DNA from: Diospyros lotus
Lineage: Eukaryota > Streptophyta > Magnoliopsida > Ericales > Ebenaceae
Direction: 5' to 3'
DNA: 64,000 nucleotides
NCBI RefSeq assembly: GCF_014633365.1
Contig: NC_068348.1
Location: 1,674,001-1,738,000, forward strand
Shown: positions 11,063 through 24,039 of the stretch, piece after piece
Layout: every line of letters starts with the position of its first letter
How positions within the stretch are numbered: position 1 is the first letter of the stretch
The notes under the pieces: model-generated
Database searches by the model: none
The model's input: only the letters and a program-made list of their open reading frames with translations
What the model was told of the DNA's origin: nothing
Made by a program: the position numbers and the translations under genes

Positions 11063-11910
11063 TTCATATTTATAAGCGTAAAATCATCTATAAATGTATA
11101 TAAGAAATCGGGCCTGTTTGTTGCAGCTTAAAAGCTGTAACTTTTAGCTTCTAATTTCAAAAAAGTGGGTATGCAGTGTTTGTTTTAACTTTTAGAATTC
11201 TAGCTTATAGGTTCTACTAACTTTTAGAAGAGGTAGAAGTTGGTTTTTTCAAAGCTGGGGTACCCCAATTTCTACAACTTCTGATTAAACAGTTACATTT
11301 TTTTGACAATTTTGCTCATGTTTTTAACAAAAAATTACTCTTCTGTCCATGCAATCAAGGGTCTCTTTTCTCCATTGCCATCTCCATTTTCAAATCTCTT
11401 ATTCTCTCTCACCATCTCCCTTTCTCTTTATACACTAATTAACTTTTTTATAACACTTGAAACTTATACATATACACTAATTATTTTTTAAATTATCATA
11501 CTATAACTATTAAGGGTATTATGGACAATTATACAAAAAATAAGTTATTTTACAGCTTATGGTATCAAACACCACAACTGTTTAACTACAACTTCTGAGA
11601 AGTAACAAACAAGTTCACAACTTATTTTAAGTTTTAGAAACTATAATCTAAGAAGTTAGAAGTTATAATTTTTTTAATTAAGCTGCAACAAACGAGGCCA
11701 TCATATCCTGATTAGAAAATAATGTATAAAGATATTTTTCTAGATGAGATAAATTTTAAATTTTACATAAAATTAAATTTAATAATATTACAGTCATAAT
11801 CAAATTTAAAATTATAATCACGATCAAATTAGAAAACTCAACTACCAACAAATAAAAATTTTAAATTATAATTATCACAATCAACCACAATTAACATAAT
11901 ATAGTCAACA
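11063..11910 (-). mobile_element. LTR remnant of the 48-kb non-autonomous LTR family, split by a TIR element
   Basis: 11063-11109 and 11703 to about 11910 together align with the LTRs at 47936-48313 and 49030-49423 (for example 'aaaatcatctata', 'gattagaaaataatg', 'gatgagataaattt', 'ataatcacg…aaattagaa'). The two parts are colinear once 11110-11699 is removed. Only part of the LTR remains and no partner LTR or internal region is seen nearby. Confidence 0.6.
11110..11699. mobile_element. 590-bp TIR element (MITE) inserted in an LTR remnant
   Basis: The ends pair almost perfectly: GGCCTGTTTGTTGCAGCTTA on the left and, reverse-complemented, GGCCTCGTTTGTTGCAGCTTA-type sequence on the right. Flanking ATC occurs at 11107-11109 and 11700-11702, a 3-bp duplication, and removing the element restores continuity of the surrounding LTR. 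Internal inverted motifs (acttttag…, cagctta…) suggest a fold-back interior. No transposase is seen. The 3-bp TSD suggests PIF/Harbinger-like or a similar superfamily, though ATC is not the usual TWA. Confidence 0.65.
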
Positions 11911-12635
11911 ATAGGGGTGGGTGGGTAAGTGGGCGGTTGGGGAATTTTAGGTTTTGTTTATTCTTGAGTAGGTTTTAAGTCTTGTTCCACTCTTGATCAT
12001 TGGTATCTTATACGATATAAGTGTGACTTAGAATATGAATAGTACATTGTTTAACATATATAATGGTCGTGCGGTATACTTCTTGCATATGTAATAGATT
12101 ATTCTATGTGTTATATGTTATATTTTTTTATATTATATATAATATTGATATGCGTGAGTAGTGTAAAATTTTCTTATTACTAAATTTTAATGGTGATTTC
12201 AATAAAGTTACAAATGAATCGAACCGTTCACGAGTGATTCGGTGTTTGACTTGATAAAAAATTATCTAAATTCATTCATTAAGATAAATAAATCGAGTTT
12301 GAATTTAATTTTAAAGTTCGATTTATAAACTAGTTAAGTTTGAGCTAAATAAAAACAATCTCATTTATAAAATATATTAATATATTTATTTATTATGTTA
12401 TAAATATATGACTTAATATAAAATTATCCAACATTTTTGTTGTAATTGAGATTTTGTTGTATTTTGAAAACAATTAGACAAGTAATTTTAATTTTCTTAT
12501 TACATGAAAAATGATATTATGTTTATTATAATTTAAAAAATTTATTAATTGATTATCATGTTTATGTTATATTTATTGATTATCATGTATGATTTAAAGT
12601 TATATTTATTGATTATTTACATATTAGAATATTAA
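11911..12635. other. AT-rich intergenic DNA, no feature seen
   Basis: Very AT-rich sequence between the LTR remnant and the next repeat. Short ORFs are random. The 12220-12360 stretch (…gaatcgaaccgttcacgag…cgagtttgaatttaattt…) resembles the 'pronoun-like' dispersed repeats at 38200-38800 and 13190-13390. Confidence 0.5.
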
Positions 12636-13148
12636 GCTGCGTTCTCTTTGTTTTTTAATTTTCAGTTTTGAATTTTGAATTCATTTTCAGTTTTATATTT
12701 TGGTAGTCTGTTTTTAGAAAATTAAAAACGCATTTTCTTTGTCATTTTGAAAAACTATTTTTCAAAATAGAAAATTAGAAAACGCGTTCTCTTTGAAATT
12801 TTGAAAATATTTTTTTAATGATATTTTATGTAATAAATTTGATTATTAAATAAATTATAAATATTTAATGTTAATATATTATTAAAAATATATATATTTT
12901 AAAGTTAATGAATTTTATAATATTTTTTTTATTAAAATAATAAAATATAAATAAATAAATGTATTTTGAGTTTAGAGTTTGTTTTTGATAAAAACACTCA
13001 AAACAACTTTTTGTTATTTTGAGTTTTTTTTACAATTTTTTTTTTATTTTCAAAAATATATTTTTAAAAACAGTAAAAAGAACGCGTTTTCATTATTTTA
13101 AAAAATTGAAAACTAAAAATGACTTGAAAACAGTAAAAAGAACGTAAT
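12636..13148. mobile_element. AT-rich MITE-like element with inverted termini
   Basis: The left end, 'gcgttctctttgttttttaa' followed by 'ttttcagtttt', pairs with the right end, 'gaaaacagtaaaaagaacg'. The interior repeats 'aacgcgttctcttt' and 'gaaaacgcg' motifs. The same family appears reverse-complemented at about 4530-5260. Exact borders and TSD are uncertain and no ORF is present. Confidence 0.45.
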
Positions 13149-14782
13149 CTAAGGTTTTGAAAAAATAATTTTAACAAATTTGAACTTGCTCGGACTTGGG
13201 CTTGCTAGAAACTTGTTGAGCAAGGGCTCGGGGTCGAGCTTGATCTCAACCTGACTTGTCAACCCTTTGATGAGCCAAGTTCAAGTTCGATTCACATGAA
13301 TTTAGTTTAAATTTGAGTTTTCAAAAGCTTGAGCCTAAAAATTGACTCGTTGAGTTGAGACTCAACTCAATGAATCTCATTTGAGCTCAATTCAACTACA
13401 ATTCTAATCAAATGTTTGTTGCACTTTTATCTTTTGATATAAGATACCATTGACTTTCAAAGAATATGATAGAATTGTAGGGAGGTGTGGGATTTATATA
13501 ATGGATATTATTTAATGAAATTAAAATTTTCCAGTTGTTATTGCTGTTAATCTGTAATATAATAACATAGTTAGATGTTATTTGTTAATTTAAATTTAAA
13601 GTAACTTACACTTGCATTTCTTAAGATTAGGCCAAATTCAAAGATTTTTTTTTTTATTCTGTGGACTTATATTAATCCTTATTTATTTTTGTGTATATTA
13701 ATAATGAAGTCTTATAATAATGGCTAATTGGGTGTGCAATTGTGTATATTTATTTTTTTTTTAAGTTTTTGGGAGTTTTATAATTTGATGAAAAATCAAA
13801 ATTATTTATAAGGCAATCAAATTGAAGCAATTTGTAGAAGTAACGAATGTCACTTTTTATACTGAAATGACCAAAATAACCACCATAATAAAAATAATAA
13901 TATGATTTATTATTGAAGGAAAAAAAAATCATAGAAGTAACTGAAATTATATAGTATATATTTACATACATATATTGTTTTGATTATTTCATTTTTAACT
14001 GAAATTTTATATACAAAATTCAACTGAATAATTAAAATTGAATTTAAAAAAATAAAATCAAACGAACATAAAATGTATCTTAAAAGAGATTGAATCAAAT
14101 TAACAAAAAATCAATAATTAGGAACATAAAATGTATTTGTTCTAATCTTCGGATAATATAAAGAAATGCACCAGATGGAGACAAAAGAACAGCTTCAGGT
14201 CTCCCTCGCATTACAAGCAAACAAAAGACTATTCTAAAATATAACTGACGTGTGCTATCAGAAGGGGCTTCCCCTCGTCCTACCTCCTACGCCATGGAAG
14301 AAGTCAAAGGCAACTTTGAAAAGATTGACGAGGGAGTGTGTGTGTTAAAAGAGGAAACTTCTATTTGACAGGAAATAAAAAGAAACGTGCTAGGTGAATT
14401 TGAACACGTGCGCAGAAGGATTTGTCTAAAAGCTTTAGTCAAATGTTACTACTCGTCTAATCTAATCTTTTTTATCATCTGATGTTACAGAATGGGAAGG
14501 CGGCTGAGGAAATTGTTTTAACTGAAATTCATTTTTATATGCTTCTTTCTAAAGAAGAAAAACTAAACAAAACGACGTTGGTTACCTCCTGCTGCTGTCT
14601 TTTTTCTGCAGGTCTGGAATGGGTAACAGAACAGTCTTCTTGTGTTTCTCATCAGTGAGTCAAAACTCAATCCCCACAATCCGACATACTGCCCATCTGG
14701 CTTTTGGATAGTCGAAACCAAGCCCCAGGTGTTCTCTCGTGCAGAGGGCCAGAACTTGTAACGCCCGAGAAGAGTGCTATAG
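13149..14782. other. Intergenic DNA including the likely 3'UTR of the HRGP gene
   Basis: 13149-14150 is AT-rich with no supported feature. From about 14160 to 14782 the composition becomes genic. This should hold the 3' untranslated region of the minus-strand gene whose stop codon is at 14785-14783. No separate gene is seen. Confidence 0.5.
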
Positions 14783-17700
14783 TTAGCTCAAACCTGGCTG
14801 CATCATGGGGAAGAAAGACCAGTTGTGGCTGGTTTCACCCCCTGATTCAACTTCGAGTACCTTATCATTGGTCCACCAGTCGGAGTCTGTATTAGGCTTA
14901 TCGCAGTTTTCTACATCGGCATTGTCAAAATTGAATTCCTTAACAGAACCGAGTGTGATGGAGCGATGCTTCTGAGGTGGCTGCTGCTGCCTGTCCTCCC
15001 CGTCTGAAGAAGCTTTCTCGGGCTTGTCATCGGATATTTCATCAAGATGGGCCTTGAGGCTATTAGCTGCCTCAGATGAATTTGCATCCTTTTCAGCAGC
15101 GATGTCTGCATTATTTAGAGATGGTGATGCGGTCATGGCCAAGGATGGCTTCTTTACCATGCATCTCGTAACATCTTCAGTGGTGATCTCAAAAGATACT
15201 CTGGGATCAAGCACAACTACTTCATTTTGGAGTCCATTAAATTGATCTGTGAGCGGCGCAATGTCAGAATTTTGACGGTCCAGAGGCCTATGTCCCACAG
15301 CTTCAGGTGTTAATGAACCAGATCGTTGCTGCGATCCCCATTCACGGGCAGAAAGCTTTTCAAGGGTCAAAAGCTTCGGTGGAGGATTGCCAATTTGGAA
15401 CTGAAGGAGCTGGGCCCCACCGGGAGGAAACTCCAGATCAGGAAAAGGAGATGAAGTGCCCGAACCAGAGACACCTGAACTTGGTGAGATCAAGTGGCCA
15501 ACAGGGCTCCCTGGATAGAACTGATAAGATTGAAATTCGTATTGGGATATAGGGAATCTAAGACCAGCTTCACCATTCTGGTGATTGGGACCGAGTAGCT
15601 GAGCAAACGGCACTTCAGGTGAGGAAGGTGTCGTCAAATGGACAGACTCGGGGGGAGGAGTAAAAGGGGCAGTGGAGGGTTCAGTGGTGAAAGTAGAGAA
15701 AACTGGGGGCGAGACTAACTGAGTCTCATGGGCATAAGGGCCAATAGCAAAGATGGAGGCAGGCCCAGGGGAGTACATGCTAGCAGATATAGAGGTGAAG
15801 GATGGAAAGCCAACTGGTGACTGTGTACAAGAGGGTGGTTCGGACTGAAGGAAGGATGCGGGAGAAGAGGGAGGTGCAACAAAGGGAAATGAGACACTAG
15901 TTGTTTGAGGTGGATTTTCAGCTGCTGGAACCTCTATTCCAGGAGGAGTTGTTTCGGGAACAAGAACAGCATGTCCAATTCTCTTGCTTTGTCCGTGAGA
16001 TCCAAAACATGAGTATATGCTCCAACAGCTTCCCCATCTTCTTTTCTGCACATAACCAAACGATATCAGAATCATTGCACTTGTAAAATAGCCAGTGCTG
16101 CCACATTTCTTCTGTATATCTAGCAAGAAAATGAAGGCAACTATTAGAATTCAGAGTAGTCCCAATCACCCAATTACATCCAGTCATTCTGAAAGAAATT
16201 TCCATCATTCTGGAGTCAATAAGGCATGGCACAAAGACAGCAAAAAAAAAAAACCGTTATCTCATATTTAAGAAATTAAATGTCTGCAGATAGAATTTAG
16301 ATCTCCAGTGTGTAGCTACTATGATTGCAAATCGCAGCACAGGATAAACCAAGTATTGAAGCAGACACATACATTCAAACACTTTCAACGCCTCTATTTT
16401 AATATATTTAATCACCACCCTGTACACAACTATGTACGTGTAAAAATCAGTATCTGTGGAGTTGATCAATCCTGATGGCTGCTGGACAACTAAGAACATA
16501 TTTACTCGTTCATATTGAAATTCATGCACATCTGACCAACACTTCTGGAGCTTCTCTACTTCTGTGATTGAGAACACACCTTTTCCAAATTAGAAGCAGC
16601 AATACATCCCAGCATGGAATGTCAGTTGGATGGGATTCAAGATAATCTGATGTGGTACAGATTTGGTACCTAGTGCCTTCCATAAAAACTGCACTTGATA
16701 ATTAATCATTAGCCTGGGATGAAAGTCATCCATCCCAGGGATAACCTTGTGAAATTGAATCATGACTTATCTGTGAAGTGGAAGTTACGCAGGCATCTCT
16801 CTCTGGTTTTGCTAGTCTGATCATGTATCTAGTCATCAATGTGTTTATTTATAAAATCTGCCTTAACTGGAAAAGATAAAACCTATTAGTGTGATTATTT
16901 ATAAAATAGGAAGTTTTTGGATTCCATATCACACTAAATAAAAGAGAGTAAAGTGTACATCCATAATGCTGTGGGTCTATGTCCCTTCATAGAGACAATC
17001 CTTATGGGAAAAAAATACGCAGCAATAAAGGGACAAGTACAGAACAACTCAAATGAAAAACAACCCTATAGCACAAGAATAGGAGAAGCTGTTTACAAGA
17101 ACCGAGTATTTTGGAAGTTTCCTATTTGGCTAGTTAGTCAATTACAAAAACAAAAATATTTATTTTTTACCTATCTGAAGGCTATTTTCTTTCCTAGAAT
17201 GATGGAAATTTCAAACTTTAAGTGCCCTATATGATGTGCAACTGGCTTAGTAGATGGGTAGATTTCAACTTTCAAAACCTGTCTATTTCTGCCCCCTTCT
17301 TGCTTACTACCTTCTTTGGTTTTTAGAACTTTGACCTGGTTTAAACAAATGCACACAGATCATGAATTAGCTCTTTTGGAGGACTAATTTGCAAGTATCT
17401 ACTAAAATGAAAAGCCTCAGAATATCTGTCAAGATCTCTGAAACAAGAGCCAAATGAGAGTGCAAAATTGACATGTTTGGTCAAGAGTTGATGCACAACA
17501 CATTAACCTCAAGTCACCATGGTAAGAGAACCTTTACAGCACAAGCCAAAACATTGCTTTCTTCCATGTTCAGTGGAAATAGTAAATTTATGAGAAGAGT
17601 CCCAAGAGAGTAGAAGTCATATTTCCATATAACTAATGCCTATTAACCTTTGAAATTACAATGTTTGGTCATTTACTGATCATTGTCTGAATCAAAGAAT

Positions 17701-19142
17701 ATTTTGGAGGAAGTGAAAATTTCCCTGCCTACATCTAATTCTGAGGCAACTACAAATTTTAGACAAATGTTATCCTTCTATAAGAAAGCAGCCTTCTATT
17801 TCGAAGGGGGACCCGAAAAAGAAGTGCACGGGGATGGAAAAAAAAAAATTCTGATTCCACAAAAACCAGTGCAATATATAAAGCCGGAGTCAGAATGTTT
17901 GTGATGACTGTGGATCTGCTATATAACTTGAAACTTATAATGTTGTCTTAGATTTTAGATTATATTAAAATTGCTATCATCAAAACTAGCCCAACCTTAA
18001 GCAGAGCAAACAGCAACAAATTTGCTACCTCAGAGAAAAGATAACGGGGAAAAATGCACTCAACAATATTACCACTATACACTTTGCACTCTGCTGACAT
18101 TATTAGTTGGCAAAACATAATAGGCAAATTCATAACAGAAATTAAGGGCAAAAAGAAAAAACGAAAGATAAAAAGTTACGTCTGCTCAAAACAACATCAT
18201 GCAAGGTTGAGTAAAAAATGCGTAGCTGTAAAAGTCTATCCTCCCAAACACAGCTTCATATCAAATTCCCCTAAACACTGACTCCATTTATGGAAGCATT
18301 CAATAGATGTACCAAAAACTTCTTTCCAAAATGAAGCATACAGAAAATTTACAACTGTAGCAAGTGGGATACAGGAATTTATGCTCTCATTGACAACTTA
18401 ATAATCACGCAATCTGGATGCAAGCATCTCGCAAATCATGTTGAAAACATCAAAAGACGTAGGCAATTGAAATTTAACTTTCAACACAGAATAACTACCA
18501 ACACACTAGCCGAACAGACAACACTAAAAGATAACCTATAAAGCAACCTAGCCTATGATGACGGAACCAATCAGACGCTCATGTCGCACTGCAGAGCTTC
18601 TTTAAGTAAATAAGTCACATATTTGTACTGCAAAATAAACAAATTTTGCTACTGAAAATTTGGAATTTCAGCAACTTGTTCCGTCATCATGAGATACTAA
18701 TACAGAATCACTAAAAAGCTTGCTCGTCCACGTAATATAGAATCACACTAGAAATCACGTGCAAACCAATGAAAACCTCAACCTCAAAAAGCAGAGAACT
18801 GCAAATACGAAGCCAACACGAAACTAAAACAGCCTGGAAATCACAAGTCAACTACACGAATAAGAACGCGAACACAATCAAAATTTCCAACAACTACACG
18901 AACCGAACAAAGTGAATATGCAATCAACAGATCCCGAATCTAGAGAATCAGGCTTTACAACCTCGAGCTTCGATGACATAATCAAATCACGAAACACCGC
19001 AAGCAACCGACGCCACAGCAAAACAAAAATCAAATTCCGTCACCTGAACGGAAGCTTGAGGCGCACGATTCTCAGCCGAAGCGATGGCGGTCGCGGCGGC
19101 GCTTATAGTCTCCAGAGCGTGGTGGTTGTTCGCTCCTCTCAT
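14783..19142 (-). CDS. Proline/serine-rich 'hydroxyproline-rich glycoprotein family' protein (At5g52430-like), two exons
   Basis: Exon 1 is 19142-19044 (33 codons, MRGANNHHALET…), with donor CAG|GTGACG. Exon 2 is 16045-14783, with acceptor TGCAG|AAAAGA. The junction is in phase 0 and gives 453 aa. The spliced product has the family signatures in order: KRRWGSCWSIYSCFGS…KRIGHAVLVPE just after the junction, FVAPPSSPASFLQS, a GPYAHETQLVSPPVFSTF block, TEPSTAPFTPPPE, TTPSSPEVPFAQLL, and a C-terminal NWSFFPMMQPG tail. Despite the family name I see no signal peptide, so extracellular glycosylation is doubtful. The function is unknown, and homologs include At4g25620 and At1g76660. The intron is 2998 bp with no nested gene. 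The leader is CT-rich (19400-19440) and contains a 9-codon uORF (19218-19189). Confidence 0.9.
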
Positions 19143-19459
19143 CTCCGCACGCTCGCTCCTCTCCTCCTGATCAAACAAAACAATTAACCTAACTCCACCT
19201 ACCGAAATTCCTCTTCATAACTTCCGCCGATCAAATCTCGACGCCGTAACTTTCTCCGGAAAAGCGGATGCTCGAAGTGCGAAAGTGAGAGCGACGACCA
19301 GAGACGCGGAGCACACAGATGATTGCGAAGGCGACGAATAAGCAGGCGAGAGAAATGTGAATTTATCTCAAATTGATGAGAGAGACGAAGAGAAGCGGAA
19401 CGTCTCTCTCTCTCTCCCTCCCCCTTGTTTAAGGTCAAGCACGGCAAGGACTTCATAAC

Positions 19460-22400
19460 TCTACTGTTATTGTTCTTAAATCATTGTTAATTAATAATTA
19501 CTGTGAAATTATCGAAAGCTGTGGTTGTGCGAATTTACGTAAATAGCCTCGCGATCACATCAATTTACGAGACTTACCCATCTGCGATACATTGTTATTT
19601 TGTTCTATTTGTGGGATAGAATCGGGTGGAAAATTAGATAATTTGTCTAATTTTGATTCGGAATTCACCTCTCTAGGTAGTGGTGTAGTGGACTGTAGAT
19701 TTTTAAAAAAATAAGACGATCTCAAATAAAAATTATACCTTAATAAGAGACTTATCGTGTTTTTTATATTTTTATATTAAAAAAAGTTAATATTTTGAGA
19801 CTAAAAGATGAAATCCTTCACTTTAAGAGTCTCTCGTAGCTCAGTGCTAAGATTTCTGCAAGAAAGGTAAATTACAGAACTCAACAGTGAGATTTGAACA
19901 CGGGACCTATAACTGACTATATAGCAGTTATAATCTAAAATTCTTTGGGACCAATACATATACGATCGTAACTGTTCAAAGAAAAAAAAAATTAATACTT
20001 AGATATTAGAAATGGAAATTAAAGGGAAGGGGCAGATTCGTAAATGTAGTGGGAGGGGGTGAAAAGTAAAATAGAAATGGAAATTAAAGGGAAGTGGAGG
20101 GGGTAATTAAAAAGTAATTAATTAATAATTAATTATTATTGTTTTACTTGGGAAATCGTATTATAATGTGGCATTTTGTCAAATGGGTGCACGTGTGGGT
20201 GTTGCCGTCTACTTTCTCGACGGCTTTCCTGTTAGATAGATAGCTGGGCCCCGCCACGAACTAACTTGTACGGTGCGCTAAAAATATTATTAAATTATTA
20301 AAATAAGTTACATTACGTGCGTATAAATAAAATATTAAATATTTTAAATAAAGATTTATTATTAATTGACATAAGGGGGGTGATCACTACTGGACCGGCC
20401 GAATTGCTTAAATTAAATATGTGTTAAAAATTAAATTAAATCAAGTAAATAAATATTCAAATTAAATAAATTAAAAAATAAAAAATCAAATAGATTGAAA
20501 AAAATAAAAAATAGAAAAGTCAAATCAAACGAAAAATTAAAAAAAAATGACAGTCACTTTTGAAATTTCTAATAGTTTAGTTATTTTAATATTTTTAATA
20601 CGGAGACCGAATTGAACTAAATTATTAAAATTAAATAAATTGAATTTGTGTCAAAAAGTGAATTGAATCGACCAAATTAGATGTTCAAATTAAACAAATC
20701 GAAAAATAATTGGAAAAATTGAATCAATCGAAAAAATCAAGAAAAAGAGAAAATTGAAAAATAAAAAAAAATGACTTCATTTTTTGATATTTTTGTTGGT
20801 TCAATTATTTTAATTTGTTTAATATGAAAATTGAATCAAACTTAAATAATTAAAATTGACAAATTTAAAAATCGAACTGAACTAACTTACAATTTGATCG
20901 AACCAAACCAACAATTTTTGACTAGTTCGATTATTTCGATTTAATTAAAATTTGCCCTTCCTAGTTGACAATAGATAGTTTTAGTCCAATTTTATAATTT
21001 TTAAAGGTAAATTTTAAATGAAGATTAAAGTTAGCAGTGTGACAAATTTAAATATTTATACTTATAAAGTGTTGAGATCAAATCTTAGTGATTAAGTTTT
21101 ATTTTTTTAAAATAAAAACTATAAAGAATATTTTAAAAATTCACTTTATTGACATGGTTTGGTAATACTAAAATATCTTATTGTTTATATAATAATATAA
21201 ATAATACAATGATAATAATAAATTAATTTGTGAGTAAGGAAGAGAAAAAGTTCGATTTATCTAAACTAATGGAACAGAATCGACTGAATTTGTTGATTCT
21301 GTTCAGGATTTTTTTCATACTTAGGTTTGGTTTGATTAATTTTTCTCAAAAGTTCGATTTTTGATTCAATTTTTTAGTTGGAAATTGAAATAACCAAATT
21401 AATCGGATCAATCGAATTTTAAAATAATATTATTTTAATATTTATAAAATGACGTCGTTTTCTTTGATTTGTGTGTTTTTTATCGATTATTTTAGTTTTT
21501 TTTTTTGTTCTATTTTGTTTATTGCATTTCTTCAATTTAATCAGTTCAATTCAATTTATATAGTTTGAATTTAATTTTTTCAGTTATCGATTAGTTCAAT
21601 TTTTCGAGTTAATTAATTAGTTTGATTCGATTTTATTCATCAGTTCAATTTAATCGGTTAGTAAATTTCGATCAATTCAGTAATCGAACGGACCGATTGT
21701 ACACCCTTATTTGTGGAGTCTATTTTTCACAAACGATAAGATGTTTGAACTTGAAATCTAATAATTTTAAATAAGAGTGTGAAACTCGTCTTAGATCAGA
21801 ATTGGACTAGATTGAGAACGAAAATCTTTCAATTTAAATACTAAAAATTAAATTAATTACTCAACAGATCTAATCAATACGGTCATTTTGATATTAACAA
21901 ATTAATTCTATCACTATTCAATATGAATTAAAAAGTATTTATTTATATACATGAATTCAAGCAAAAATCAACAACAATTTAACATTCAATTTTTGATTTA
22001 ACAAAACAATTCAACTTCTAATAAATTGAAAATTACTATTTTCTAAATCGAACATGAGACTAACGTTTTTTATTTGATCTGAACCGAAATTTGCACAACC
22101 CTAATTTTAAGGGTAATTTTTAAAAAATTAGCCCACATCTCGTATTATTGAGTGGGCCAATTTTGAAAAAAAAATATTAAATATTAGATGTGTATATTAG
22201 AATTATTTTTTTAAGCAAAACATGATTTAAGAGGAAGTAAACCTTTTTGTTAACCTAATTATGGCATATCTTTGAGTAGGATTGGATTGAAAGCAAAGAA
22301 GATCTTTCATCAATTTCATGGCTCCATATGGAAAGAGTCCTTTTTGCTGATTTTACCACTTGAGTGCATATCTTTGTGTAGGGCTACCAATTGGGCCTAA

Positions 22401-23144
22401 AGGACACTTATTATTCTATCCATCAAAAGGCTCATCCTTAGCCGCCTTAGCTTTTTTTGGAAAATTATTTTGGGCCCCTCACTATGTTGAAAATTAATAT
22501 ATTTGACAAGAAAGAAATGTATTAGGTGATGGAAGTCTTTATAAGGTTTCATGAGTGTTGGTAGATTACAAAAGGAAAACAGGAAAATCGGACATGAAAA
22601 CTATTCTAATGCTTAAGTCTAGCATGGAAGATAGAAATAATTTAGAGTTGACATTGAGAATGATTGAATACTTACCCGAGAAAAAAAATCTTTCTCTTGT
22701 ATAGATATGAGGAAATAATTCTTAGTTTATGATTACGTTTCTTTGTTCAACAGCATTTAAGAGTTTTTATCTTATAAAAATTAAGATCTAAAATTAAAGA
22801 GAGATTTATTCTTAGTTTATCAAGATTTTAGTTGATCACCAGATTGTAAGAATTCAATCCTAGAAAAGATGAGTTTGGCGAGAATACAAAATCTAGCAAG
22901 TGTCATGTTGATCAAAACGTGACATATGTCTAGTTAAATTTTTTACTAAGTGTAAAAAAAAAACTTATAGTTAAAAAATATCTCCCAAAATCCAAAAATT
23001 TTAGGCAAACATTCCATTAAAAATCTTATTTGATCGTTGTAAGATCAACCCATATAAGGGGCCCAATTTTAATAGATAAATGCATTTAATACTTAGAGAT
23101 TTAGTATTATTTATTTTACTTATTTTTAAATACTAAATTAATTA
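19460..23144. other. AT-rich intergenic region with decayed dispersed repeats
   Basis: No ORF or gene family is recognised. 20390-20960 is an AT-rich run of degenerate 'aattgaa/aaccgaa' motifs. 21250-21720 is a better-defined dispersed repeat listed separately. 19830-19920 has a 'gtagctcagtgctaag' stretch that recalls a tRNA A box, but no fold can be supported. 22260-23140 shows nothing identifiable. Confidence 0.5.
21250..21720 (-). repeat. Dispersed repeat, inverted relative to 39640-40060
   Basis: It ends at 'gtacacccttatttg', the complement of the 'aggggtgtgcaaa' start at 39638. It shares with the other copy an 'aaaataatattattttaat' core, 'ttataaaatgacgtcgtttt' and 'tatcgattattttag'. The two copies are about 430-470 bp, opposite in orientation and about 18 kb apart. 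No coding capacity is seen. It belongs to the common plant class of repeats rich in 'ggttcgatt/aatcgaacc' motifs. Confidence 0.55.
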
Positions 23145-23527
23145 TGTTATAATCTACTATAAGATATGAAATTTGTCCTACATTAAAAACCTCTTAGTGT
23201 GAAGTTTATAACCTCTTAAACACTCTCCTTTAGACTATTAACTTTTGAGAATAAATTATACTCAAAAGACTATAACAATAATATCAAAATCGATCCCATG
23301 TCTCCCAATTGAAAGCATTACAGTGTTCATTCAGAACTAGTCGTGACAAGTGCACATGTCATCATGCGCTGGAGTGCGGAGCTTAATGGTATGTTATGAT
23401 TCATTACAAGATATGAGATTTATCCCACATTAAAATTTAAACTCTTGATATGAGATTTATAATCTCTTTGATATCTTCTCTTTTAACAGCTAATTTTTTA
23501 AAATAAATTTTACCTGAGATTATATCA
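23145..23527 (+). mobile_element. TRIM-like miniature LTR element, about 383 bp
   Basis: Two direct repeats of about 135 bp, 23145-23277 and 23392-23527, both start TGTTATxATTxAxTA(C/T)AAGATATG. They stay colinear to the end ('atttgtcctacattaaaa' against 'atttatcccacattaaaa'), at roughly 70% identity by eye. Directly after the first is 'atatcaaaatcgatccc', a degenerate tRNA-iMet primer-binding site. The internal region is only about 114 bp with no ORF. This architecture fits a terminal-repeat retrotransposon in miniature. No convincing TSD remains, so it is old. Confidence 0.55.
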
Positions 23528-24039
23528 AAAGTCATAATCTAGCCTGTATAAGAGAATTTGAACTCAAATAATCTTTCTCAAGCAACACTTCCTAATTAGT
23601 ACTTAATTTGAATTATTTCATATCTTATCAATAAAACTACTAAATAATTTTGGGACATTTTGAGTTAATGGTCCCCCTTTGACATTATCACATGAACACT
23701 AACAGAGGTTGGACCCATCTTTTTCTCATCCCAATGCTTAAGTGGCCATTCTATTCTTTGACTTTCTCAATAATTATGCCACCCATTGAATGATAAACAA
23801 AGAGAAGACAAATAAATTAAAAATAAAAGAAAAAACATCACCTAAATGAAGTTGAATGCAAACTCACCATAGATCCAAAACCACTTTGCTTCAATCTTGT
23901 GATCTAAGAACAAACCCTATTTATTCAAATCCACTGGGGGATGTGAAGATCCAAGTTATATTTCTACATGGAAAACCAGTTCCAAAGCTCAAGACACAAA
24001 ATCATGCAGATCCTTGTCATGAACAGGCAAATTACCCTT

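Noticed and set aside
15024..15897. ORFs on both strands across the HRGP exon
   Set aside because: Shadows of the proline/serine-rich exon, whose minus-strand frame carries the family motifs.
19830..19925. Possible tRNA or SINE head ('gtagctcagtgctaag', 'gatttgaacacggg')
   Set aside because: The A-box-like and B-box-like motifs are in opposite orientations and no cloverleaf can be drawn.
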